Positions 45,646 to 57,179 of a stretch of DNA of 64,000 bases are shown one piece after another. Within the stretch, counting starts at the first letter, position 1. Each line of letters begins with the position of its first letter. This DNA is from Cristatella mucedo (Eukaryota; Bryozoa; Phylactolaemata; Cristatellidae): the NCBI GenBank assembly GCA_009760855.2, contig WPIO01000173.1, positions 97,501-161,500 of the forward strand, read 5' to 3'. The notes below the pieces were generated by a model. It searched no databases and was not told the origin of the DNA. It worked only from the letters and a program-made list of their open reading frames with translations. Position numbers and translations under genes: made by a program.

Positions 45646-45921
45646 TGTAGATTGAGTGTATGCCGGCTCCTCTAATGAGCCTCTGATGTGGCATGGACAC
45701 AGGACGGTAACCGCTGGTGGCCAGATGGTGAATTCACCATCAGGGTCGGCCACTGCACAGTTGTGGTCCTCGATGAATCATCGGGGTCAACCAGAGGAGT
45801 GGAGAAGGAGAGACGAGTGTGAGAAGGGGGCGAAGGCAGTCGTGCGTCTTACTGCTCCGTGCCGTGTGCAATAAACCTTTGGCGTTGTTCTGGGCCAGCG
45901 TTCTGTATGCCGAACCACACA
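45646..45921 (+). mobile_element. Short LTR-like element, second copy
   Basis: It begins TGTAGATTGAGTGTATGCCG and ends CCGAACCACACA, with an AATAAA near 45869. It shares ordered blocks with 18091-18360. It interrupts the L2-A reading between the pre-RT and finger regions. No clean target duplication could be read. Confidence 0.55.
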
Positions 45922-46287
45922 TAAAAAACACTGGAACGAGTCGTGGCAGACCACCTGAACTCATATATTGAAACTTAAAACCTTGCTACTTAGTTTCAGT
46001 CTGGTTTTAGCGATAATCGCTCGATAGAGTCAGCGTTGCTTCGGATGTACAACGACCTTAGGAATGCAGACATTGGTAGAGCATCTCTGCTTGTTTTGCT
46101 CGATCTTTCGGCAGCTTTTGATATGATCGATCCCCGAGTTTTTCTTGAACGTCTCTTTCATATCGCCTGTTCATTACTGACACTGTATTTCAATGGTTCA
46201 GATCCTATCTATGTGGGGACTATACAGCATCGATGTGAATGGACAAAGACTATCCGAGAACCTCTGAAATGTGGGGCACCTCAGGTC

Positions 46288-47076
46288 GATGTTAAGACAA
46301 TTGAACTTGTGACTAGTCGCCCTACGACAATTGGCTTGTACCAACCGGCCTATACGACAATTGATCTATTTGACAATTAATCTTTGACAGTAGCCTTTAG
46401 ATCGCAAATAGGCAATACAAATACAACTGGTGCAGGTCTGTTGTATTTGATCAAATTCGATTTTATATTTATTATATGTATTAGCATAAATAAATAGAAT
46501 TGATAATTTGTGAAGTTAGTAACTGTTGAAAATAAATTTTTCTATAAATCATGGCGTCAGCGATACAGTACGGAATTTTTAAGAGTGGAAATACAAGCAA
46601 AGACGAGCAAAATACGAGGAGAGACTTGCCGCGGCTTGCCGAAAAAGTTCGACGGGCTGTTGAAAGTTACGGTCGTATGAATACTCTAACTTTTCTCCGT
46701 GCCATTGCATATTTGTCGCATAGTTAGAAGAGAAGCTACAGTAACATTAAGATCAATTTATCTAGAACGTAATGAACATTTTTTGATACTTTTAAGAGAA
46801 AAAACTGTTTTGCTAATAATCTTGTTGCATAAAAAAATTCCGACAGTCATGAATTCATTCTTAATTGTTTGGATCAATTGTGTAAATTAAAATTTGTGTA
46901 TTATTCTTATAAATTGAAATATATATCAACTGTCATACAGGCCAGTTAGTACAAGGCAGTTGTCATAGGTTTAATAGTCGCACACCAGATGGTATGTAGA
47001 TCAATTGTCGTATAGGCTGGTTGGTACAGGCCAATTTTAGTTGGGTCAGTAGTCGTAGATTCAATAGTCACCCAAC
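46288..47076. mobile_element. MULE-like MITE with 9-base target duplication
   Basis: Flanked by CCTCAGGTC at 46279-46287 and 47077-47085. The ends are long imperfect inverted repeats, best in the subterminal block TGTACCAACCGGCCTATACG at 46338-46357 and its complement near 47013-47032. The interior is AT-rich; a short frame from 46551 (SGNTSKDEQNTRRDLPRL) is not recognised. Nine-base duplications and long TIRs point to the Mutator superfamily. Confidence 0.8.
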
Positions 47077-48379
47077 CCTCAGGTCTCTGTGCTTGGTCTG
47101 GTTCATTTCAGGGTTTATAATCTTCCTCTGATTGATATGTAGACGGTAATTAGGTGTAGCTAAAGCTTTGATCCCTCCAAACCCTCAAGTACGTCGAATT
47201 GTCTCATGCCCTTTCCACATGCATTCATAAATCTGCAGATCGACGACGCACTTAAAAAAAAATCGAATGATGAGAAAACCCACTGATCTGTTATTGGAAA
47301 ACCAAGGGTGATTCGGAAATTGAAAAGGCCAACGCTCGAAATTTACTCGGCCACCATATACCTGTTTAATCGGCACGAAATCTAGGTATCATGTTCTAAA
47401 GTGACCTCTAGTTAGACGACTATATAAGCTCCACAATCAAGTCTGGATACTGTCAGCTACGTAGCATTGCTAAAATTTGGGTTTGCTTAGACAAGGATAC
47501 AACATCCAAGTTGGTCCATGCATTTGTGACATCCCGTCTTGATTTCTGTAAGTCACTGCTTGCTGGTCTACCGACCTATGCAATAACAAGCTTACAGGTT
47601 GTGCACAATAGCAGTTATTTGCCGGTCGTAAGCGTCGCAGTTGACACACCACACCACTTCTCGCCAACCTCGACTGGCTACCAGTCAGCAATGTATCGAA
47701 TTCATTTTTTTGTTGATCACTATTAGGTCCCTTCATTTTTTGACTCCAGCCTACCTATCAGGTCTACTGCCCCACCCGGGGAAGTTTCGTACCAGACGGT
47801 CTTTGGATTCAAATGTTTACCTATACCTTATACAAACCTCAAATTCCTTGGAGGCCATGCCTTTAGCTCGTTTGCTCTCATAGCTTAGAGCTCAGCCCCG
47901 ACTTGCATAAAAATACTTTTTAACCTTAAATCGCATTTAAAAAGAAACTAGAAATGCACCCACTTATCACACCATGTAGTGAGTCCCTGTGATTCGTCCT
48001 TCCTGTGCATATGCATGCTAACACTATGCATGCTGCCACAAACCACACTTGTCTGTTGACTCTGTACCCAGCACCAGTAACCATGTTATTCTTGTTGCTT
48101 ATTGAGCTCGTTACCACAAGCCATTCAATCGTGTTTCCTTTTCAGAAAATGTAAAGTGCCTAGAAAAAGATTAAGTTTTCTGATAGTGCTTTGTCAAGTA
48201 TGCTATTATTATTATTATTCTTATTATTAAGCATGGCTGCATACTAGCATATGCAGGCAATAGTTAATAAACAAAAAATCTAAGTGTGAGAAATTTACAT
48301 ACACTCTACCACTAATCCTGACATTCTATTTGCATCGCCCCGTTGCTACCTGTGTTAACCAAACCAGCGTCCATTGCAG

Positions 48380-49296
48380 CAGAGAAGCAGCCACTGGCCT
48401 TCAGCCGCACCTCCGAAAGCTTCCACACGCCTGTCCAGTGCTGGGAGATGTCGGTGACGTCAGAAGGCCATCTTCTACTGGCTGCCTTGCGGCACGGCCT
48501 GAGGGAATGCAACGTGACTGGCACTGAGCTGAGCAGCTGGAGACCTGCAAGGCAAAGCGACGGAGGTGACGATGCAGTCATTTCAGTGCAGTCGCTGGAG
48601 GACGGCCGAGCAGTTGTAGGTTTGTGCCACTCACGGCTTGTAGTGCTTCTCAGACAGAGCAATGTCGCTGCAGCTGATGAAACTGCACGAGGCCAGTGGC
48701 TTGAGGAAAGACGTGTGGCTGTGCTGCAGTCACCTCCCAGAAAGCTGTCTGTGCTTGGCGACCGGCTCGCTGTGGCTGAGGGAAGTTTGACTGAGGACAG
48801 AGCCATGAAGCCCGGCCCAGGGCTGCAGCACCTGCAGCTGAGCACAGGGTTGCTGTTGTACAGCAGGATCTACGAGTATAACATCCGGAGTGTGGCTCTC
48901 ACGGCTGCCGCCGTGGTAACAACGAGCTGCAGCCGTGTGAAGCTGGAAAGTAGCCGCGAGCTGTACGTCGTGGACAGCCACAGCTACCGAGGTGGCCGAC
49001 GCTGGAGGCATGAGGTTAGCTGTGACGAGGAAGTGTGGGGCATCTGTGCTGCAGGAGACATGCTGTATGTGGCTATAGCAGGGCTCCAAAAAGACATCGG
49101 CTGCAATTGCGTGAGGGCTCTCAGTGAAAAGACTGGACAGCTGCTTCAGCTAGTCATCTCTTACAGCAGCCAAGGACCACGGCTTAATGCGTACCTGTCA
49201 GTGAGCAGAGGACAGAAGACCGTGATAGCTGTGCTGAGCAAAGTTGAGGAGATAAAGCACTGGGGCCAGGTGACCGTGTTAGAAGGCTGCAGCTGA
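48380..49296 (+). CDS. Beta-propeller-like C-terminal exon, probably of the TRIM-type gene
   Basis: The exon begins after the acceptor CATTGCAG (48372-48379); the alternative AACCAAACCAG (ending at 48367) is in the same phase. Both give a phase-1 start, matching the donor at 36413. The frame is open for about 305 codons to TGA at 49294-49296. Repeated short strands end in Val/Leu-rich turns (SEGHLLLAALRHG, ERRVAVLQSP, VYVA-type and VIAVLSKV), which look like a propeller of NHL or WD type; this is a fold inference, not a motif match. No ATG-initiated version makes sense, because upstream codons run into repeat DNA. It has a close paralogue at 56229-57121. A (GA)n tract starts right after the stop. 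Confidence 0.75.
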
Positions 49297-49297
49297 G

Positions 49298-49466
<169 letters not shown>

Positions 49467-49469
49467 AGC

Positions 49470-50285
49470 CTTTGGGGGCGGCAGCTGGGGGTCTGGGGAG
49501 GCAGCTACCTAGCACAGCTGCTACCCGGCTTCTTGTGACTGTATCAAGTGTTTGCGTACTTGTACCTTAAAACAAGTAAATAGGTAATCCACAATTTCTC
49601 TAGTTGATTGACCTTCAGCCTTCTATGAGCTCGATTCGCTGCAGTCAGTTGCAGCAGCTGTGGCAAGGAGAAGCAGCCAGTGTTTGATGAATCAAAGGCT
49701 TAGCGATCAAAGTGCCGCTTTTCCAGAAGGAGTAAAGGTAAACCAGGCCGGTTGAAGTCAATGCAGCCGGAGCAAGGCCAAAGCTATGGAGGCTATGCCT
49801 ACTCGGGCGCAACGAAGATAAAGAGGGCCAGAGGAAGTTTAAGGCTGAGGTCTGGGCATCGTGCTCGTGCATCCTAGGCGACGCTTTTTTCATGCCGAAA
49901 AAACCAAAGGCGGTATGGATAATTTGAAGCTGGCAGGACGTCAAAATATTATGTTGTTCTGCCAGCTTCGAATTAATCCTATAAGGTGAAGGTTAAGCAA
50001 GAATTCTAAGGCGTTTTTCAGCCGACCAATGCCTAAGCATACCAGATGAAGTATTAGCTGGTGAGGTGGCATCTTTGCACGCTAAAGCTAAGTATTATCA
50101 ACCAAGGAAATTTTAAGCCAGCAGGGCAAAGGTACGACGAGTGAGGTGAGCTTTATTTAATTAAATTAAATTAAAATAAGCTAAAGTTGACGGGTCTCTA
50201 ATGTGGCGGGCGGGAATTAAGCGAGTGAGAGGAGAAACAACTACAATCGTCAAATCGTCGACTGAGAACAACTAAAATCGCTGGC
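49470..50285. other. No gene recognised
   Basis: Presumed 3' UTR and intergenic DNA. A (TTAAA) run lies near 50156-50175. Confidence 0.45.
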
Positions 50286-50479
50286 CAAGCGTCGTTAAGC
50301 ATCGTCGGCCTGATGTGCACCCTCGCACAGACAGCCGACAGTTTACAGCAGATTTTAAAACCTGGGGATACTATGCACCAGCTTTATAAAGCATATTCCA
50401 GATAGTAATCAGGGCTTACAGTGTCCAACGAAAGCGCAAGAAGACTAATGCATGTCTTATCAATCAACAAAGCAAAGAC

Positions 50480-50900
50480 CAAGTATAGCTTCTATGAAAG
50501 ATGTTGTGTAGTCGCAGTTGCCAAATACGAAACTGTTAATGTCTATGATCAACTAAAACTCCTCAAACTCACCCAGGTTAACTCATAACGTAGTGATCCT
50601 CGCGACTAGTTATGCGATCAATTCTTTAGCTTTTTTGTCAGCAAAATAGGCAAGATCATGGTGACCATTCCTAGGGTTACAGAGTCCCTTACGGAATCAT
50701 GACCATCAATTCCGTGCCACTCCGCAACGTCTACATTAAAGGAGGCCGCGGGTGACTTCACCCTGAAGCTCATATGTCAATAAAAGAAGACAACCGGTCA
50801 TCAAAATAATTTGCATTTTCCTTGGCAGCAAATGTAAAGCACCTAGAAAGAGATTTGAGTTCTCTGAAGGTGCTTCATCAAGTGCACTATTATTATTATC
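50480..50900 (+). mobile_element. L2-A fragments: pre-RT piece and 3' hairpin
   Basis: 50690-50790 resembles the pre-RT region at 20270-20370 (CATTAAAGGAGGCC). 50821-50900 is a 3' hairpin with both arms changed (AAAGCACC with GGTGCTT) and an (ATT)n tail. Confidence 0.6.
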
Positions 50901-50924
50901 ACAACATGCTCTTCGTATAGTCAT

Positions 50925-51260
50925 ACCTCATACGAACCTAAATACCGTCGGAGACTGGGCCTTTAGTTCGTATGCTTCTAACGCCTCGCGCTTAATACCG
51001 ACAAACATCACAAAGACACCTTACATAACGACATTTCAAAGGCAGTTTAAAATGCACGTTTTTATTATAGCAAATCGTGAGTTTGTGATTCTTCCTTCGT
51101 GTGAATGTACCTGCTTATGGAATTACTGCTGCTTGGGCATGTTACCACCAAACATGTGGTAATGCTTCATATGCAGCATCTGTAAAGTGAAGCCTAGAGA
51201 GTGATTCGATTCTCTTAGGGCGATCGAAATGTGTTATTATTATTTTTATTGATAGATCGA
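50925..51260 (+). mobile_element. L2-A 3' end fragment
   Basis: The end of the RT ORF (TTAGTTCGTATGCTTC region), the 3' UTR and a decayed hairpin with (ATT)n near 51250. Confidence 0.6.
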
Positions 51261-51299
51261 TAAATAAATGGATAGGTAGATAAAGAGGCCTATCTTATT

Positions 51300-51705
51300 T
51301 TAAAGGGGAGGAACTAATCAGTTGCTAAGTAGCCAACTAATTACTTTAAAACAAGCCAAGTGTTTTAGGGTGAAACAGAAATCAGCACCAGCCAATCCAT
51401 CCAGATTATAACTGAAAGTCATTATTTACAATTATGATATAATCTCCGGGCAAGGCTTCATAAAAAAGTCAGCAAGAGATAGGTAAGCAGTTGTGTTTGG
51501 AGATTCAGCACTGGCATTTGAGCTGTGTGAGTTCTCAGCCAAACAGCCGTTGGTGTGTGTCATAACTGTGGATTCCGTGTAACCATCTACTGCTGTCAAA
51601 TAGACTTTTCTTCGTTACGGATGCAGATAATATGGTAAGGTAGCCCTCCTTGTCACTCCCACGTTTCTGCTACTGTCAGCTAGTAGTGTAACAAAGATCA
51701 AGTGC
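51300..51705. other. No gene recognised
   Basis: No coding or repeat evidence. Confidence 0.4.
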
Positions 51706-51709
51706 TACC

Positions 51710-51795
51710 AGTAATAGTAATAACATATTTGATATAGCGCCCGCAGAGAACTCAATCTCTTTCTAGGCACTTCCCATTTGCTACAAAGTAAGCAC
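51710..51795 (-). repeat. L2-A 3' hairpin fragment
   Basis: Minus-strand tail and hairpin with ACTCAATCTCTTTCTAGGCA. Confidence 0.7.
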
Positions 51796-51994
51796 GAGCA
51801 CCAGAATTCATCGTGCTTAGGCTAAGACTTGCTACAATATGAGGTTATGAGTGGTGCGTTGGCTGCTTAGTTCTGATCTGATGACGAACATGCCCACTAC
51901 CATAGGAATAAGGACAAACGTATATTTTTGGCTTATTGAATAAGATATTCGAATTGAGGCTCAATGACGTTATAATGAAGTTAATATATTTTTA

Positions 51995-52540
51995 CTGTGC
52001 CATCAGATAACTTAATCTCTTCCAAAGCACTTTACATATGTTTCAAAGGGAGCATGGTCGGATGGTCAGAGATAGCAGTCTTAATGACCCTCTGAATAAT
52101 ATGCTTAAACGTGCCATGCAGGGTAAGCACGCTTTAGTACACGAAAGAACAATCACAGAAACCGACTAAATACTGTGATACATAAATAAATGTTGCTTCT
52201 TTTTTAATGTCAAGTCAGGAGATGTCTTCAAGCTAGCCGAAGGTACTTTTCAGATTGTGGTGGCATACGAGCGAAATGCATGGTGGTGGAGCAGATCTTG
52301 TTATGTAGGTTGGGGCCACAGAACAAAGGCACCTAAAAGGAGTGACATAATCTTTAAATCAAGAAATAGCCTGGCTCAAAGCCCATCCACGTCAGCTAAA
52401 ACTAATTTGATGTGGCAACTGAAAGATCAAGACGGATGAGCCTAGATGAGCCTAGATGCAGAGTTATGCAGCAGTTGCAAGTGTACGACCGCACAAGCCG
52501 GATGACCAGCAAACAGTCAGTTACATAAGTCCTACTTCAT
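51995..52540 (-). mobile_element. L2-A 3' end fragment, diverged
   Basis: A hairpin with GTGCC-type arms, the 3' UTR and the ORF end (resembling 30257-30530), minus orientation. Confidence 0.6.
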
Positions 52541-52544
52541 CTCA

Positions 52545-53115
52545 ATTGGGTTAACAGCAACTCTCGCCTCCCTTCATCACCACTCGGCTCCTCTCGTCAT
52601 CCGAGACTCTCCCGTGCCTTCTCGCACTAAATGCTCACATCTCTCTCTGCGAGAGACTGTCATCTAGCAGATGGCAGTGCGTGCACCCCTCCAGGCCCAC
52701 ATTGCTGAAGTCGTGCACCAGGTGGTCGTATGGTAAAGTGTAACGGAAAGGAAGCAGCTCGGGCGCACTGCTACACCGTCAATGTAAAGATGGAGAGCTG
52801 CTCAGATAATGCCAGTTTAGCCACTGTTGCAGCTGCTTTTTGCTTAAGCCATCCTAAATCAGCTAACCTGCAACCTTTTTTCAACTTGATGACCAGCCTT
52901 GCTATTGGCTAGCCTAGAAAAGTGAGCATCAAGCAGCAGTTGGCAGCTGTAAAAAGATGGGTTCGGCTGTTCATTCGAACTTTCTGGTTTGAAGCTGTTT
53001 CACATGGTAGCCTGAGCCTTTGTGGCGCCGAAGAGTCGGAGCCCTGGCGGCCGTACAGATCACGCGACTTAGCCCCTCATCGCCAGTCAGCAATCCGTCT
53101 AAATTATGAGTATTA
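52545..53115. other. No gene recognised
   Basis: Short plus-strand frames at 52730-52912 and 52922-53191 lack splice or homology support. Confidence 0.4.
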
Positions 53116-53117
53116 TC

Positions 53118-53271
53118 TGATTAAACATCCTCATTTGTATAGCGGAGAAGAGGCTTATTGGCAATTAACCACAGCTTGCAGTTGGAAATAAAGTATTGTC
53201 CACTGCAGGATTTGAACCGTCGAACTCGGCCATGAATAGCAAGCATCTCACTTCCTGGGCTACCGTCGTGC
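53118..53271 (-). repeat. tRNA-derived SINE, diverged copy
   Basis: Minus orientation. The box B region appears as GGATTTGAACC on the plus strand near 53210. The body matches TATTGGCAATTAACC-CAGCTTGCAGTTGG. Confidence 0.7.
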
Positions 53272-53982
53272 TGTCTAGTCGGCTTATAAGCTGGCGGTTT
53301 TCGCCCAGCTAGTATTCCTGCGGCTTCCTGTCAACCTAGATAAATGTGATAAACTGGCGAAAGCATAGAACCATTTACCATTTTACTACCTAATGCACGA
53401 CTCCTTCGCATTGAAAGAAACGTGGTGTGACCAACGGACTGAGTTTTTAGGTCTAGAGTTAATACTGCCTTAGACCAATCGCTTGGAAAAATAAATACAT
53501 AAAATAACGTCATGATATAAAAAACTTTGGCACCTAAGGTTAAACTGGATTTAACAGAAAGAGGATTTCCTCCAAAGCAATGGAATGGAACTAGACTGAA
53601 ATTTGTATATCCTGGCAGCTGCAACTTTAGTATGAGTACCTAGTAGACGAATTGCACCAAACTTTGATACTAGTTAGACATCTTTTATGGTTCTTAAAAA
53701 TGTAAAAACTGTTAGCATAACAGCAATCCCGAGAAATATGGGTACCTCAGGCTCATCCCTTTAAAAAGTCCTAAGTAAATTGATAATAGTAGATCCTAGG
53801 AGAGATTAATCTCTCACAACCGGCACTACACAAATAGTAGTCAAACGAGCGATAACCAATTTTGAAATACTTGAAAAAACCTTGCCTGGCAAAAAGTGAT
53901 AAGAACCGCATGAAAATGCTCACGCCCCGACGGCTGGTCATTCGGACCCTGGTCGGTAATATGCACTGGGGAATGAGCATGT

Positions 53983-54162
53983 AAAAAAAAAAAAAATCCT
54001 AGCTGCTTAAACAGCCTCTTTTTGTGTAGCAACAGAAGAGCCTTGACGGCTATCACCACCGCTTGCAGTGGCGATAAAGGATCGCCCACCGCAGGAATCG
54101 AACCCATGACCTTGGGACCGAGGTCGTGAAAGCAACCGCCTTACCTAGTGTGCCATCACGGC
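53983..54162 (-). repeat. tRNA-derived SINE, best-preserved copy
   Basis: In minus orientation the head is GCCGTGATGGCACACTAGG, with box B GGTTCGATTCC, GTGGGCGATCCTTTATCGCC, and an end CAGCTAGGA followed by a T run (plus-strand A run at 53983-53996). The tail is T-rich rather than A-rich. Confidence 0.9.
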
Positions 54163-54326
54163 AAGCTTATGTTCCAGTGCACGGGCAAAGCTCACTTCGA
54201 AAAAATAAATCTTCGATGAGATTTCGGAAAGCTTATGCAGCATAATTAAATTTGTCGATGTTGAAGTGGCGCCGCACCTTGGCAGAAACCCATGCTGCCG
54301 CCCTCAGTATTTTTATACTCACTTTC

Positions 54327-54594
54327 CGGTCTATCTACTGAGTGCCAGCACTTGCCATTGAAAGATTGGTATACGATACACGAATCACGCTTGCCACCAG
54401 GATTTGCATCACAATGGGCTAGCAGGAGGCTAAGCCCTTCATACCAAACAGTTTCAGCCGAGGCTGGCTTCCAGCTCAAACCAAGCTGCACGAGGGCTCT
54501 CACAAACAAGCGACGGACGAGCAGAGCTTGTTGGGCGGTCAGCAGTCGGCTGCTGGTGGTCGTGACGCAAGCAAATGCGACTCGTCGCGATTAA
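54327..54594 (-). CDS. Possible exon, unrecognised
   Basis: A minus-strand frame with coding-like composition (VWYEGLSLLLAHCDANPGG, then FNGKCWHSVDRPE) ends at a good donor, GAAA then GTGAGT, at about 54326. The start is unclear; the frame is open from about 54594 with the ATG-like first codon near 54509. The antisense frame is open as well. Function unknown. Confidence 0.3.
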
Positions 54595-54970
54595 AAACCA
54601 CGTGCTCGAGAGATAAACCTCGACAATGAACTATAAGCTGAGTCAAGTGGCTTTTAAATCATAACTGAGGGTCACTCGCGAAGTAGTATCGATAAGCAAA
54701 GGCAAATGAATGCCACAATGCACGAACGAGATGAGCGTCTGGCCCATGACGTGGCTATTATTTAAGGCTTCTCGACAGGCACAGTGAGACAAAACCTACA
54801 TACTCGAATTAGATATCAAATGAGAAATGCGTCTGCAGCAGAGAAAGAGCACGTTGATGATTCGATAACAGAACTCATGCTGTCAGTGCTACTCGTCTTC
54901 AGGTGAAGCTGGTCAGTGGCTTTCCTGTTGGCTTGCACACTAGGCTCGTAGCCACGGCGCGTAAGATCTT

Positions 54971-55273
54971 TCAAAAGCTGGCACTTCCATTAGCCACCGA
55001 CAGGGCGTGCATTTCTGTGCGTGAGTGGCCACCATAATCAATGACTTTCTGCAAGTGCTGACCATAAAAGATTTCGATGGCCGTCGTGGCGATGTGGTCA
55101 GGCGGAGAGTAATGACTGAGGAATGTAGGCGGCCATTTGTGACAGAGTTCTTTTTGGCTTAGGACGTCACAGCCTGTAGCCAGAGCGAGCCAACTGTCAA
55201 CTGCATACCTATTTTTGCTGTTACCTAGCTTCAAGGCGTGGTTACAACCACGGTATGCTATTTCCGCGATCAT
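54971..55273 (-). CDS. Possible exon or small gene, unrecognised
   Basis: A 100-codon minus-strand frame starts MIAEIAYRG and contains ATTAIEIFYGQHLQKVIDYG. It has no low-complexity bias and a near-even amino-acid mix, so it may be genuine. It lies upstream of the previous candidate on the same strand. No family recognised. Confidence 0.3.
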   Translation of the reverse strand: MIAEIAYRGCNHALKLGNSKNRYAVDSWLALATGCDVLSQKELCHKWPPTFLSHYSPPDHIATTAIEIFYGQHLQKVIDYGGHSRTEMHALSVANGSASF

Positions 55274-55439
55274 GACTAGGCCGCAAAACAGTGCTCGTTA
55301 GGGTGCTAATCTCAGCCGACGTGCGACAAATACCAGTGATGCCTTAACAATGTAGCTCGATTAATTATTTCCAAGTGTTGCGATAATGCACGCATGTGCG
55401 CAGGCAGTAGCAAAAACACGGTAACGACAAAGAGTGCTA

Positions 55440-56040
55440 AAATTCTGCAACCAAGCTTGTCTGTCATGAGCGTCCCAGTTGCCATGTCACACCACTTCTT
55501 ACAATCTGCACTAGCTACCGGTCAAGCAGCACATCGAATTTAAGGTTTTGTCGCTCACCAAGGTTCTCGTCATTCTTTGATCCAACCTACCTATCAGATC
55601 TACTATGACACCAGGCCAAGCATCGTTCCACCTGCTTTTCGGAATCTAACTGTTTACCCCCACACCCTACAAATCTCAAATCCTTTGGTTGGTATGCTCC
55701 CAAAACCTAAAACTTACTCACGACCTGAGTCACGACATTGCTGACTTGACAACGTTTAAAAATAAACGAAAAGCACATCTATGTGTCGTAGCATTTACCG
55801 GGTTCCGGAGAATCGACCTTTACTTGCTTATGCATGCTGACACTGTGCATGCTGCCGCGACCACACTTGCATGCTACTGTGCATGTCGCTCCTAATCAAA
55901 AACATTCTTATTGTCTATTGAGCATGCTACCTGTAACCATTCGAACGTGTTTCCTATGCAGGAAATGTAAAGCGCCTAGACAGATATCGTGTTCTCTGAA
56001 GGCACTTGATCAAATATGTCATTATAATTATTCCGAAAAT
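55440..56040 (+). mobile_element. L2-A LINE, 5'-truncated copy
   Basis: The C-terminal RT region in several frames, the 3' UTR, and a hairpin near 55970-56010 with one arm changed. Confidence 0.75.
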
Positions 56041-56228
56041 GAATCAAGCCGTTACCCTTAAGGCAGAAAATTCCGTTTGACTCAAGTGGACGGTTAAATT
56101 TGAATAATTTGCTGAAATATAAGTGTGCAGATATGCGCAGTTGCTAAGGACATAAAAGCTGATTGAGCAGCAGTGCTAGGTAGTTATCCCCCCGAGGTGC
56201 AACTGATTCCTAGCATCATCGTCCTTCC
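56041..56228. other. 3' flank of the minus-strand propeller gene
   Basis: Short spacer, presumed 3' UTR. No AATAAA on the minus strand was found with confidence. Confidence 0.35.
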
Positions 56229-57121
56229 TCAAATGTTTCCTGCTGCAGACTCTGCAGCGTACACGGTCACCTTCCACTGCTTGCTTGCTGTATCCCAGCC
56301 CAGCAGAGCTAGCACTGTCCTCTGTCCTCTACCCAGTGACAGATAAGCTGGCCGCTGAAGTCCCATGCAGCTGTACGAGATGACTTCATGCAGCAGCTGC
56401 CCACTATCGGCTCTGAGCGTCCTCACACAGCCCGTGTCTACCTTCGACACAGCCATGTACAGCAGTCGACTGGCAATGTCACCTTCATCACAAATGTCCA
56501 CTACTTTCTCACCCCTGTTAAGCTCATGTCTCCACTGTCTGTCACCTCGGTGGCTGCAGCTGTCCACTACGTGCAGCTCTGTGCCTTCATTCAGCTTCAT
56601 CTCACTGTAGCTCGAAGTGACCACAGCAGCAGCAGTGAGAGCCACACTCTGGATGTTGTACTCGGAGATCCTGCTGTACAGCACCAGCCCTGTGCTTAAC
56701 TGCAGCAGGTGCAGCCCTGCACCAAGCCGCAGCAGCTGCCGGTCGTTGTCTCTGCCGCCAGTCACCGCAAGCAGGTCACCGAACACAGACAGCCTGCCTG
56801 GAGGAGACTGCAGCACAACGACACGTCTTTCCTCAAGCCACTGGTTCCCCGCAGCAGTACCCGCAGCAAAGCTGCGTCTGAGCAGCAGGACCAGGTGAGT
56901 GTGGAGCAGGCCTACCGCAGCTCCTCCGTCCTCTAGAGACTGCACTGCTATGACCCCATCGTCTCGTCCGTCGCTCTGTCTCGCAGGTCTCCAGGCGCTT
57001 AACTTGCTGCCACTCTCGCTTAGCTCCTCCAGGCCGTGCTCCAAGGCAGCCAGTAGCAGATGCCCGTCTGACGTCAAACACAAGTCAGTGCAGAAGAAAG
57101 GCAATTCGAAGCTGCTAGGAG
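56229..57121 (-). CDS. Beta-propeller-like exon, paralogue of 48380-49296
   Basis: In minus orientation it starts after the acceptor TTTTGCCCAG (AG at 57123-57122) in phase 1, the same phase as its paralogue, and runs about 297 codons to TGA at 56231-56229. It is collinear with the plus-strand exon: TSDGHLLLAALEHGL, SWRPARQSDG-type, VIAVQSLEDGG, QWLEERRVVVLQSPP, SRISEYNIQSVALTAAAVVT and QRTVLALLG all have counterparts. By eye more than half of the residues are identical. It has a small extra segment near residue 220 and a longer C-terminus. A 5' RING/B-box exon on the minus strand is not seen between 57.2 and 64 kb, so it either lies beyond the window or is absent. Tail-to-tail with the other copy. 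Confidence 0.75.
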
Positions 57122-57179
57122 CTGGGCAAAAGTGCATCTCTCGCTGGCCAGCTACAACGAATACTCCATTTGGCTAATA

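Larger units (their letters stand above)
45230..48228 (+). mobile_element. L2-A LINE copy carrying two other insertions
   Basis: The pre-RT region runs 45230-45645. The RT finger (VADHL, then FQSGFSDNRSIESALLRMYN and LLVLLDLSAAFDMID) runs 45930-46180. GAPQV lies at 46276-46287, the post-YADD region at 47086-47460, the C-terminal ORF at 47500-47900, and the 3' UTR, hairpin and tail reach 48228. Interruptions: an LTR-like block at 45646-45921 and a MITE at 46288-47076. The YADD segment itself is lost. Confidence 0.8.
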
